DNA of 7,269 nucleotides from positions 1-7,269 of the forward strand of contig JAQYWJ010000108.1 of assembly GCA_030145005.1 (NCBI GenBank), written 5' to 3'. Origin of the DNA: Desulfobacter sp. (GTDB taxonomy: Bacteria; Desulfobacterota; Desulfobacteria; Desulfobacterales; Desulfobacteraceae). Within the stretch, counting starts at the first letter, position 1. Each line of letters begins with the position of its first letter. Positions 1 to 7,256 of the stretch are shown here, piece after piece. Under the pieces are notes generated by a model. The model worked only from the letters and a program-made list of their open reading frames with translations, was not told the origin of the DNA and ran no database searches. A program made the position numbers and the translations under genes.

Positions 1-35
1 GTTTCGGATAAAACAAATTAGTAAAAGGAGATTTT

Positions 36-2723
36 ATGGATCAAGACAAATTTGGCAGTAAAGATCACCTCAAGCTATCTAATGCGCCGGCGCAGTTCTA
101 TAAACTTGAAAATTTGGAAAAGCAAGGAATAGGACATATCTCTCGTCTGCCATTTTCAATTAAGATATTATTGGAGCAGACCCTGCGCAACTTGGACCAC
201 TTCCAAGTGAATGAGGATGATATCGTCGCGTTGGCAAATTGGCAGCCCAAACAGAAATCCGAAAAAGAGATCCCTTTTAAGCCGGCCCGGGTCATTCTGC
301 AAGACTTAACAGGCGTCCCCGCGTTGGTTGATTTAGCCGCCTTACGAACATCCATGAGCCAATTAGGGGGGAATCCTGCTGTTATTAACCCCAAAATACC
401 AGTGGATCTAATTATTGACCACTCCATTCAAGTGGACTCGTTTGGCATGCCAAACTCCCTGCAGATCAATATGGAGAAGGAATTTGAACGTAACCGGGAA
501 AGATATGAATTTCTGAAATGGGGACAGAAAAACTTTAAAAATATGAGGATATTCCCTCCCGGCGTGGGCATTGTACATCAGGTCAACCTGGAGTTTTTGG
601 CCAATGTCGTGCAAATGAAAGATAACATCTGTTTTTCGGATACACTAGTTGGAACCGATTCCCACACGCCAATGGTGAACAGTTTAGGCGTGTTAGGCTG
701 GGGCGTTGGTGGAATTGAAGCTGAATCAGTAATGCTGGGACAACCCATTTATATGCAGATCCCTGAAGTTGTAGGATTCAAATTAACCGGAAAAATGAAC
801 CCCGGAACCACAGCCACAGATTTGGTTTTTAGAGTTGTTCAAATCTTAAGAGACGTGGGTGTGGTGGAAAAATTTGTTGAGTTTTATGGTGACGGACTTT
901 CAGGGCTTAGTCTTCCCGATAGAGCCACTATATCTAACATGGCGCCCGAATATGGTGCGACCATCGGGTTCTTCCCCACAGATACTGAAACGTTGCGCTA
1001 TTTAAAAAGCACCGGCAGAAGTCCTGAAGTCATTGAAAGGGTTGAGCATTACTGCAAAGCGCAAGGGCTCTTCAGAACCGACGGAATGTCCCCGCCTGAG
1101 TTTTCAGATGAAATTGAGCTGGACCTTTCAACCATCGAGCCTTCTATGGCAGGACCCAAACGCCCCCAGGATCGAATCGGATTGTCGGATATGAAACATG
1201 CTTGGGCAAAAACCTTAACGGCATCCGTTAGCCAACAAGGATATGAGTTAAAAGAGAACGAGCTGTCTTCCCAAACACAGATAAGCCTTTCCAAGTCAGA
1301 AAAGCCTTTTACCCTGGCACACGGATCTGTTGTACTTGCTGCCATTACCTCCTGTACGAATACCAGCAATCCATCGGTCATGATTGCTGCCGGATTACTC
1401 GCCAAGAAAGCGGTTGAAAAGGGGCTGAAAACAAAACCATGGGTCAAAACATCGCTGGCACCGGGATCAAGGGTTGTCAGTGATTATTTGCAGCAAGCAA
1501 AACTTGACGGCTTTTTAGAACAACTTGGATTTTTTACGGTGGGATATGGCTGTACAAGCTGTATTGGGAATTCCGGCCCCTTCTCGGAACCCATCAGCAA
1601 AGCGATAATAGACAAAGACCTGGTCGTTGCATCTGTCCTTTCCGGAAACCGTAATTTTGAAGGCAGGGTCCACGCGCTCACAAAAGCGAATTATCTGGCA
1701 AGCCCTCCCCTTGTTGTTGCTTATGCAATCGCAGGAACGATCAATACCAATCTTTCGAAGGATCCCTTGGGAAAAGACCGCAATGGGCACCCGGTCTACC
1801 TGGAAGATATTTGGCCGGACCCAAGCGAAATCGCAGAAATCACCTCACTGATCACGCCTGAAATGTATCTGGAACGGTATAGCAATTTTGAAACACTGTC
1901 CCCGCTTTGGAACGAAATTCCAACCAGGGGAGATGAAGTTTATGCATGGGATGAATCTTCAACGTATATCAGAAATCCACCCTTTTTCTTGAATATGAGT
2001 AAAGAGCTAGAACCTATCCGTGATATCGTTGATGCCAAGGTGCTGGTTAAGGTCGGGGACTCGGTCACCACCGACCATATTTCACCTGCCGGAGCCATCG
2101 CGCAAAACAGCCCTGCTGCGGCGTATTTGCTTGAGCATGAAATCCAACAGGCGGATTTCAATTCATATGGTTCCAGAAGGGGAAATGACCAGGTGATGGT
2201 CAGGGGAACCTTTGCCAACATCAGATTAAGGAACCAGCTGGCACCGGGGACAGAAGGCGGCATCACCACCTATCTTCCCACCGGGGAACAGATGTCAATT
2301 TTTGAAGCGTCCCGGAAATACAAAGATTCCGGAACACCTTTGATTGTTTTAGCCGGCAGGGAATATGGAACGGGGTCTTCACGGGACTGGGCAGCCAAGG
2401 GGACTTATCTTTTAGGCGTCAAAGCGGTTATTGCCACCAGCTACGAAAGAATTCACAGATCCAATCTACTGGGAATGGGCGTTTTGCCCTTACAGTTTAA
2501 AGACGGGAACTCTCCGGACTCCCTGGAGCTGACCGGGAAAGAATCCTATTCCATTTTGGGACTAAGTGATGGAATTAAACCCGGTCAGGAATTAATACTA
2601 AAAGTGGATGACCAAAAAATTCCTGTTGTGCTTAGATTGGATACGCCTGTGGAAATTGAGTACTATCAAAATGGGGGGATTCTACATACAGTATTAAGAA
2701 ACTTTATTAGAGACGTCGGTTGA
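36..2723 (+). CDS. acnA: Aconitate hydratase, AcnA/IRP1 type
   Basis: Aconitase interconverts citrate and isocitrate through cis-aconitate in the cytoplasmic TCA cycle, using a [4Fe-4S] cluster. The 895-residue length fits the AcnA/IRP1 family (human IRP1 is 889). Cluster ligands are visible as C440 (TSCTNTSNPS) and C506/C509 (GYGCTSCIGNSG). Other signatures are the DSH motif at 208-210, R539 and R544 in GNRNFEGR, TTDHISPAG from 678 in the C-terminal part, and GREYGTGSSRDW at 774-785 in the swivel domain. All sit about three residues after their human IRP1 counterparts, so no domain is missing. The start is fixed by AAGGAG at 25-30, five bases before ATG. The gene uses more A/T-ending codons (many TTA/TTG leucines) than the minus-strand genes. 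Only 35 upstream bases are present, so its promoter cannot be assessed. AcnA proteins of other bacteria can bind mRNA when the cluster is lost; nothing here tests that. Confidence 0.97.
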   Translation: MDQDKFGSKDHLKLSNAPAQFYKLENLEKQGIGHISRLPFSIKILLEQTLRNLDHFQVNEDDIVALANWQPKQKSEKEIPFKPARVILQDLTGVPALVDLAALRTSMSQLGGNPAVINPKIPVDLIIDHSIQVDSFGMPNSLQINMEKEFERNRERYEFLKWGQKNFKNMRIFPPGVGIVHQVNLEFLANVVQMKDNICFSDTLVGTDSHTPMVNSLGVLGWGVGGIEAESVMLGQPIYMQIPEVVGFKLTGKMNPGTTATDLVFRVVQILRDVGVVEKFVEFYGDGLSGLSLPDRATISNMAPEYGATIGFFPTDTETLRYLKSTGRSPEVIERVEHYCKAQGLFRTDGMSPPEFSDEIELDLSTIEPSMAGPKRPQDRIGLSDMKHAWAKTLTASVSQQGYELKENELSSQTQISLSKSEKPFTLAHGSVVLAAITSCTNTSNPSVMIAAGLLAKKAVEKGLKTKPWVKTSLAPGSRVVSDYLQQAKLDGFLEQLGFFTVGYGCTSCIGNSGPFSEPISKAIIDKDLVVASVLSGNRNFEGRVHALTKANYLASPPLVVAYAIAGTINTNLSKDPLGKDRNGHPVYLEDIWPDPSEIAEITSLITPEMYLERYSNFETLSPLWNEIPTRGDEVYAWDESSTYIRNPPFFLNMSKELEPIRDIVDAKVLVKVGDSVTTDHISPAGAIAQNSPAAAYLLEHEIQQADFNSYGSRRGNDQVMVRGTFANIRLRNQLAPGTEGGITTYLPTGEQMSIFEASRKYKDSGTPLIVLAGREYGTGSSRDWAAKGTYLLGVKAVIATSYERIHRSNLLGMGVLPLQFKDGNSPDSLELTGKESYSILGLSDGIKPGQELILKVDDQKIPVVLRLDTPVEIEYYQNGGILHTVLRNFIRDVG

Positions 2724-2836
2724 TGTTACCACTTCATAATAGGCGGTTTACATTCTATCCGAATTATGTAAAGTTTTATAAGTTATCTTCATCTGATTTT
2801 TGTTCCTGAAACCGTACAATTTATAAGGAGAGAAAA
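2724..2836 (+). other. A+T-rich spacer between acnA and the dehydrogenase-like gene
   Basis: This 113-base gap holds the ribosome site of the following gene (AAGGAG, 2825-2830). A TTTACA at 2747-2752 resembles a -35 box, and TATAAG at 2777-2782 resembles a -10 box, but they are 24 bases apart, too far for one promoter. No strong stem with a T-tract is visible. Whether the downstream gene has its own promoter or is read through from acnA is open. Confidence 0.4.
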
Positions 2837-3811
2837 ATGGATCTATCCACGACTTACTTGGGTTTACCCTTAAAAAATCCCGTAATCGTCGGCAGTTCAG
2901 GATTGACGGATACCCCTGGGAAAATTAAGGAATGGGAGGAAAACGGTGCCGGTGCCGTGGTTCTCAAGTCCCTGTTTGAAGAAGAGATTCTCTTTGAATA
3001 CGAGGAGGTGTTAAAGGAAGTACAGAATACCGGGTACAACATGGAGCAGTTTGATTACTATGATTTTGTACTCAAAAAAAAGAAGCTGGATGCCTACCTC
3101 GCACTGATTGAGGAAGCGAAAAAGGCTGTATCCATCCCTGTCATTGCCAGTGTCAATTGTGTCTATTCCCATGAATGGACGACCTTTGCCGATAAGATCC
3201 AGGATGCCGGGGCAGATGCCATCGAGCTTAACATGTTTTTTCTACCTTCGGATATGAACCGGACAAGCCGGGAAATGGAGGAACGGTATCTTAAGGTTAT
3301 CAATGCCCTGACTGCCAGGGTCAGCATCCCGGTAGCCGTGAAAATAAGCTATCATTTCTCCAGCCTGGGGCAGATGATAAAAACAATATCGGATACAGGG
3401 GTATCAGGCATGGTCCTGTTTAATCGATTCTTCAACCCGGATATTGATATTGAAAAGGAGGAAATCAAACCCTCTTTCGTATTCAGTGCCCCTTCGGACA
3501 TTGCCATGCCCCTGCGCTGGATTGCATTGATGTACCAGCGGGTGAACTGCGACCTGGCAGCCTCCACAGGTGTACACGACGGGGATGCAGTCATTAAACA
3601 GATCCTTGCCGGGGCCCGGGCCGTACAGGTGGTCTCTGCCCTGTATAAAAACCGCAAAGAAACCATACCGGCCATGCTTGACAGGTTAACCGGCTGGATG
3701 GGGGACAAAGGGTATGGGTCCCTTTCCGATTTCAGGGGAAAACTCAGCCATGTCAAGGCAGAGGATCCTGCGGTACTGGAACGGGTCCAGTTCATGAAAT
3801 ATTACGCTTGA
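2837..3811 (+). CDS. Dihydroorotate dehydrogenase-like FMN protein, probably not true PyrD
   Basis: This 324-residue soluble protein has the FMN-binding TIM barrel of class 1 dihydroorotate dehydrogenases. It starts in the family manner (LSTTYLGLPLKNPVIVGSSGLT). Residues aligning by eye with the Lactococcus class 1A enzyme are K44 (VVLKS), N132 (ELN), K169 (AVKIS) and N196 (LFNRFF). The phosphate-binding end is STGVHDGD (243-250) plus AGARAVQVVSALY (258-270). The usual active-site loop LNLSCPN is replaced by LNMFFLP (131-137), so the catalytic cysteine is absent. The closest fit is the group annotated as dihydroorotate dehydrogenase-like proteins, whose substrate is, as far as I know, undefined. 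AAGGAG at 2825-2830 precedes the ATG by six bases. It lies 113 bases after acnA on the same strand with no clear terminator between, so cotranscription is possible. No pyrimidine gene is adjacent. The fold is near certain; the substrate is not. Confidence 0.88.
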   Translation: MDLSTTYLGLPLKNPVIVGSSGLTDTPGKIKEWEENGAGAVVLKSLFEEEILFEYEEVLKEVQNTGYNMEQFDYYDFVLKKKKLDAYLALIEEAKKAVSIPVIASVNCVYSHEWTTFADKIQDAGADAIELNMFFLPSDMNRTSREMEERYLKVINALTARVSIPVAVKISYHFSSLGQMIKTISDTGVSGMVLFNRFFNPDIDIEKEEIKPSFVFSAPSDIAMPLRWIALMYQRVNCDLAASTGVHDGDAVIKQILAGARAVQVVSALYKNRKETIPAMLDRLTGWMGDKGYGSLSDFRGKLSHVKAEDPAVLERVQFMKYYA

Positions 3812-3821
3812 TACCTAAAAG

Positions 3822-3848
3822 TTACAAGCTTCCTTTGTAAGAGCTTGT
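3822..3848. terminator. Overlapping hairpins between convergent genes, possible weak bidirectional terminator
   Basis: Two inverted repeats share bases in the 51-base gap between the convergent dehydrogenase-like and yjbQ genes. ACAAGCT (3824-3830) pairs perfectly with AGCTTGT (3842-3848) across an 11-base loop. TTACAA (3822-3827) pairs perfectly with TTGTAA (3835-3840) across a 7-base loop. The two stems cannot form together. Neither is G+C-rich, and no clear T-tract follows on either strand, so this is not a classic intrinsic terminator. Position alone favours a role in ending transcription from both sides. Confidence 0.35.
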
Positions 3849-3862
3849 CCGGTTATCAAGAT

Positions 3863-4255
3863 TTATGCGCCGATAATTGTCACGTTGATTTTTCGGGTTC
3901 TGGGCCCGTCAAACTCGCAGAAAAAAAGACTTTGCCAGGTTCCCAGAACCAGATTTCCATTTTCAAGGGCAACGGTTTCAGACGGTCCGAACAGGCTGAC
4001 TTTTATGTGGGCCGCTGAATTGCCTTCCATATGTTTAAAGTTGTCATCAAAGGGGATCACCTTGTTGATGCAGGATAAAATATCCACAGGCACCGCCGGA
4101 TCTGCATTCTCATTAATGGTCACAGCCCCTGTGGTGTGCATGGAAAAGACATGCACAAGTCCGTTGCTTATACCGGACTGCCGGACAATGTCCCGGACCT
4201 GGGCGGTAATGTCTATCATCTGGGTCCTGGCCTCAGTTTTAACTGAAAACCGCAT
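3863..4255 (-). CDS. yjbQ: YjbQ/UPF0047 family protein, thiamine-phosphate synthase-like
   Basis: This is a complete 130-residue member of the UPF0047/YjbQ family, small single-domain cytoplasmic proteins. The family signatures are all present: SMHTTGAVTINENADP (38-53), HMEGNSAAHIK (75-85) and LGTWQSLFFCEFDGPR (104-119). The conserved histidines H40, H75 and H83, with E49, probably form the shared metal or active site. E. coli YjbQ was reported to have thiamine-phosphate synthase activity that can replace ThiE, but the physiological role of the family is unsettled. The start is supported by AGGGGAG (4264-4270), eight bases before ATG. It lies 31 bases downstream of the transketolase stop and is the last gene of the minus-strand run, so it is probably cotranscribed with a thiamine-diphosphate enzyme. 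Family assignment is firm; the exact reaction is not. Confidence 0.93.
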   Translation of the reverse strand: MRFSVKTEARTQMIDITAQVRDIVRQSGISNGLVHVFSMHTTGAVTINENADPAVPVDILSCINKVIPFDDNFKHMEGNSAAHIKVSLFGPSETVALENGNLVLGTWQSLFFCEFDGPRTRKINVTIIGA

Positions 4256-4286
4256 CTGTTCAGCTCCCCTTTGATCCTTCGTAAGG

Positions 4287-6290
4287 TTACATTTCCAAGG
4301 CAGTTTTTACGATGTTGTCCACGGAAAAACCAAACTCTTTGAGCACCGTACCGCCGGGGGCTGATGCACCAAACCGGTCAATACTGATGCTCTTGCCCTG
4401 GCTGCCGGCATACTTTTCCCACCCCATGGAAATACCTGCTTCAACAGTCAGCCGTTTGGTGACAGCGGCAGGAAGCATTCTTTCTTTATATGCCGCAGGT
4501 GCTTTTTCAAACAATTCCCAGGAGAGCAAGGAGACTACAGAAGCCTTGATATTATGCTCTTTTTCCAAAATCTCTGCGGCTGCCACGCTGATGTGAACCT
4601 CCGAGCCCGTGGCAATGATCAGCATATCAGGGGTCTTGCCCGCACTTCTTACGGTGTACCCGCCCCATATCATATCTCCGTCTGAATTGGACAGATCCAG
4701 GGTGGGCAGTTTCTGCCGGGAAAGAATCAATGCCGTGGGGCTGTTCAGGGTGCCCAGGGCCTTTTTCCAGGCAAGGACCGTTTCATTGGCATCTGCCGGA
4801 CGGATCACGTTAAGGCCGGGAATAGCCCGCAGCGCCGCCACATGCTCCACCGGCTGGTGGGTGGGACCGTCTTCGCCCACAGCCACGGAGTCATGGGTAA
4901 ACACATAGATGATGGGCAGACGCATCAGGGATGCCATCCGGATGGCCGGCCGCATGTAGTCGGCAAATACCAGGAAGGTACCGCCAAAAGGCCGGACACC
5001 GCTATGCAGGTACATGCCGCTTATGATGGCGCCCATGGCATGCTCCCGGACGCCGAAACGAATGTTTCTGCCGCCCCACGCTTCTTTCTGGAATTCCTCG
5101 GCACAGGTCATGTAGGTTTTGTTGGAAGGCGCAAGGTCGGCAGATCCGCCCACCAAAGCCGGCAGGTTGGGTGCGATGGCGTTGAGCACCGAGCCTGAGG
5201 CAGCCCGTGTGGCCACAGGACCGTCCTCGGGTTTAAACACAGGAATATCCTTGTCCCATCCTTTGGTTAAAAATCCTGTGATGGCATCCACAAACAAATT
5301 GGCTTCTTCGGGGTACAGGGCCTTAAATTTTGTAAACTCTTCCTGCCAGTTTTTCTCATACTGTTCCCCATATGCAAGTGCCTTGCGCGTATTTTCCATA
5401 ACCTCATCAGGCACATAAAAATCCTTATCTTCGGGCAGTCCGTAGAATTTTTTCACCACCTTGATCTCTTCTTCACCCAGGGGAGAGCCGTGGGCATCCG
5501 GTGAATCCTGTTTGCTGGGGCTGCCATAGGCAATATGCGTACTGATTTTTATCAAAGAGGGTCTGGAAACGGCATCCTTGGCTGCCTGAATCGCTTTTTC
5601 AATGGCATCAAGGTCGTTGCCGTCCGCCACCTCGACCACATGCCAGTTCATGGCGTCGAATTTAGCCCTGATGTTTTCGGTGAATGTGATGCTGGTTTTG
5701 CCTTCGATGGTGATTTCATTGTCATCATAAATGAGGATCAAACGCCCAAGTCCCAGATGCCCTGCCAGGGAAACGGCCTCCATAGCCACCCCTTCCATGA
5801 GATCCCCGTCGCCGCAGATGGCATAGGTGTAATGATCAATCAGAAATTGGTCTTCCTTGTTGAACCGATCCGCCATATGGCGTTCGGCAATGGCCATGCC
5901 CACGGCATTGGCCACGCCCTGTCCAAGGGGGCCGGTAGTGGTTTCCACGCCCGGGGTATCACCATACTCGGGATGCCCCGGGGTTTTGGAGCCCCATTGT
6001 CTGAAATCTTTTAAGTCATCCAGGGTCAATCCGTAGCCAAACAGATATAAAAGAGAATACAACAAAGAGGAGGCATGCCCGCCGGACAGAACAAAACGGT
6101 CCCGGTCCACCCAGGAGGGATTGGCCGGATTCTGTTTTAAAAAGTGTTTGAAAACCACATAGGCGGCAGGTGCCAGCCCCATGGGGGCACCGGGATGCCC
6201 TGAGTTGGCTTTCTGGACCATGTCCATACAAAGGGCACGGATAGTGTTGACGGTGAGCTGGTCTTGGTTCTTGTTTTCGGCATCAGCCAT
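4287..6290 (-). CDS. tkt: Transketolase
   Basis: Transketolase moves two-carbon ketol units between sugar phosphates in the non-oxidative pentose phosphate pathway, using thiamine diphosphate and a divalent metal. The 667-residue length is typical of the full-length bacterial single-chain enzyme. The N-terminal domain carries NSGHPGAPMG (H32), GGHAS (H72), H106, and the cofactor motif GDGD (160-163) ending at N191. H267 lies in the SPDAHGSPLG loop. The pyrimidine-binding domain has R362, S389, the catalytic glutamate E416 in RFGVREHAMG, HDSVAVGEDGPTHQP (H466, D474, H478) and R525. These match the spacing of yeast and E. coli active sites, so the enzyme should be active. The C-terminal domain runs to the stop. 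A GAGGAGAG ribosome site lies about six bases before ATG. It follows the radical SAM gene by 30 bases and precedes yjbQ by 31. It could also serve sugar synthesis in an anaerobe; the sequence does not decide direction. Confidence 0.98.
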   Translation of the reverse strand: MADAENKNQDQLTVNTIRALCMDMVQKANSGHPGAPMGLAPAAYVVFKHFLKQNPANPSWVDRDRFVLSGGHASSLLYSLLYLFGYGLTLDDLKDFRQWGSKTPGHPEYGDTPGVETTTGPLGQGVANAVGMAIAERHMADRFNKEDQFLIDHYTYAICGDGDLMEGVAMEAVSLAGHLGLGRLILIYDDNEITIEGKTSITFTENIRAKFDAMNWHVVEVADGNDLDAIEKAIQAAKDAVSRPSLIKISTHIAYGSPSKQDSPDAHGSPLGEEEIKVVKKFYGLPEDKDFYVPDEVMENTRKALAYGEQYEKNWQEEFTKFKALYPEEANLFVDAITGFLTKGWDKDIPVFKPEDGPVATRAASGSVLNAIAPNLPALVGGSADLAPSNKTYMTCAEEFQKEAWGGRNIRFGVREHAMGAIISGMYLHSGVRPFGGTFLVFADYMRPAIRMASLMRLPIIYVFTHDSVAVGEDGPTHQPVEHVAALRAIPGLNVIRPADANETVLAWKKALGTLNSPTALILSRQKLPTLDLSNSDGDMIWGGYTVRSAGKTPDMLIIATGSEVHISVAAAEILEKEHNIKASVVSLLSWELFEKAPAAYKERMLPAAVTKRLTVEAGISMGWEKYAGSQGKSISIDRFGASAPGGTVLKEFGFSVDNIVKTALEM

Positions 6291-6320
6291 GGATATCTCT
6301 CCTCTAAAAAGTCTAAAAAA

Positions 6321-7190
6321 TTATAACGCTCTCATATGTTCGGGTTTTAACGGGATTTTTCCGTCCAGGGCCTGGGATATAAGTTCAAGTGTTTTTTCTT
6401 TATCCCGGGGCAGATGCGCCCGTATGGGTAAATAATTGGAGGCATGGTTGGCGTGGAAAAGACCGTCTGTCAGGTTGGTGCCGGCAATCATGGCGCCAAG
6501 TTCGGTGAGCATCTCCTCTGGACCGGGCAGCTCAAATTCGCCTTTTTCATACTGGTCATGCAGTTCTGTGCCGGGGATGAGCATCAGGCTTAAAGCACCT
6601 ACAAAGTCAGGGTCCATAGCCGTAAGCACCCTGCCGGTTTCCCGGGCATGATCCAAAGAACCCTTGCGGCCACCAAGCCCAAGCAGCACCGTCACCGAGA
6701 CCTTGATGCCGGCCTTTTTTAACTTTTTTCCCATGGTAATCATCTTATCCGCGTCTGCCCCCTTGCGGATGGCCTCCAGCACCTTGTTGTCACCGGATTC
6801 AAGCCCCATGTAAGCGATCTTGAGTCCAAGTTTGTAAAGCAGGGCCAGCTCTTCATCGGTCTTCATCTTGATGCTTTTGGTGTTGGCATAAACACCCACC
6901 CGCTCCACCCAGGGCAACCGGTCCCGGATTCTTTCAAGGATGGGGACCAGGCGTCGCATGGGAATCACCAGGGCATCCCCGTCACACAGAAACAAACGGT
7001 TCTGGCGACGGCAATACTTCCTGGCAAATTCAATGTCTTCAAAGATCACATCATCTTTTTTGATGTTGAACCGTTTTCCCCGATAGGTCCCGCAAAAGGT
7101 ACATTTATTATGGGAACAGCCCAATGTGACCTGGAGCAGTATACTGTCCGCCTCGCTGGGAGGCCTGATAACCGTACCTTCGTAGTGCAT
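6321..7190 (-). CDS. Radical SAM protein of unknown substrate
   Basis: This 289-residue protein belongs to the radical SAM superfamily, which binds a [4Fe-4S] cluster and cleaves S-adenosylmethionine to start radical chemistry. The cluster motif is GCSHNKCTFC with C25, C30 and C33, a CX4CX2C spacing instead of the common CX3CX2C. FLCDGDAL (67-74) and GLESG (129-133) are typical of the Elp3/MiaB/NifB-like radical SAM core, the latter probably in the SAM-binding region. The C-terminal part holds ANHASNYLPI and LPRDKE, seen in a widespread uncharacterised group starting RPPSEADS. Beyond the motif only C60 and C69 occur, so no auxiliary cluster domain is evident, and there is no signal peptide or membrane segment. 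AGGGGA (7198-7203) supports the start. It is the first gene of the run leading into tkt and yjbQ. I do not recognise a specific reaction. Confidence 0.9.
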   Translation of the reverse strand: MHYEGTVIRPPSEADSILLQVTLGCSHNKCTFCGTYRGKRFNIKKDDVIFEDIEFARKYCRRQNRLFLCDGDALVIPMRRLVPILERIRDRLPWVERVGVYANTKSIKMKTDEELALLYKLGLKIAYMGLESGDNKVLEAIRKGADADKMITMGKKLKKAGIKVSVTVLLGLGGRKGSLDHARETGRVLTAMDPDFVGALSLMLIPGTELHDQYEKGEFELPGPEEMLTELGAMIAGTNLTDGLFHANHASNYLPIRAHLPRDKEKTLELISQALDGKIPLKPEHMRAL

Positions 7191-7216
7191 TGTGTATCCC
7201 CTTAAAAATTTAGGCC

Positions 7217-7222
7217 ATTATA
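7217..7222 (-). promoter_or_regulatory. Probable -10 box of the radical SAM-tkt-yjbQ run
   Basis: Read on the minus strand this is a perfect TATAAT. It would place a start of transcription near 7210, about 20 bases before the radical SAM start codon and just upstream of its AGGGGA ribosome site. At 17 bases' spacing the -35 position reads ATTTTT, a poor match. The promoter may therefore be weak, activator-dependent or use another -35. The call rests on the -10 box and its position only. Confidence 0.5.
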
Positions 7223-7224
7223 CT

Positions 7225-7256
7225 TATCAGGTATGATACAAAAATTCAATGTATCA
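7225..7256. promoter_or_regulatory. Inverted-repeat cluster, candidate operator
   Basis: TGATACA (7234-7240) and TGTATCA (7250-7256) form a perfect 7-base inverted repeat with a 9-base spacer. TATCA at 7225-7229 adds a third half-site, inverted relative to TGATA at 7234-7238 across four bases. The cluster lies immediately upstream of the TATAAT box and covers the expected -35 region of the minus-strand run, where a repressor or activator dimer would bind. No regulator family is recognised. The sequence is A+T-rich, so chance contributes. Confidence 0.35.

Noticed and set aside
1049..1447. A 132-codon minus-strand open frame within acnA
   Set aside because: It is antisense to conserved aconitase sequence that includes the C440 cluster ligand, and has no independent support.
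2764..2781. An A+T-rich imperfect dyad, TTAT to ATAA, between acnA and the dehydrogenase-like gene
   Set aside because: Only the outer four base pairs and a short inner stretch match. In such A+T-rich sequence this is expected by chance, and there is no T-tract to make it a terminator.
3352..3795. A 147-codon minus-strand open frame within the dehydrogenase-like gene
   Set aside because: The opposite strand carries conserved flavoprotein motifs, and this frame has no recognisable content.
2837..3811. Calling this gene pyrD
   Set aside because: The catalytic cysteine loop is replaced and no pyrimidine gene is adjacent, so the specific name would overstate what is visible.
3885..4274. A 129-codon plus-strand open frame covering yjbQ
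   Set aside because: It mirrors the well-supported YjbQ protein, whose family motifs are all on the minus strand. The plus-strand translation resembles no family I know.
5535..6014. A 159-codon open frame on the plus strand inside tkt
   Set aside because: It is fully antisense to conserved transketolase codons, shows no recognisable domain and has no convincing ribosome site. It is a by-product of the G+C-rich coding strand.
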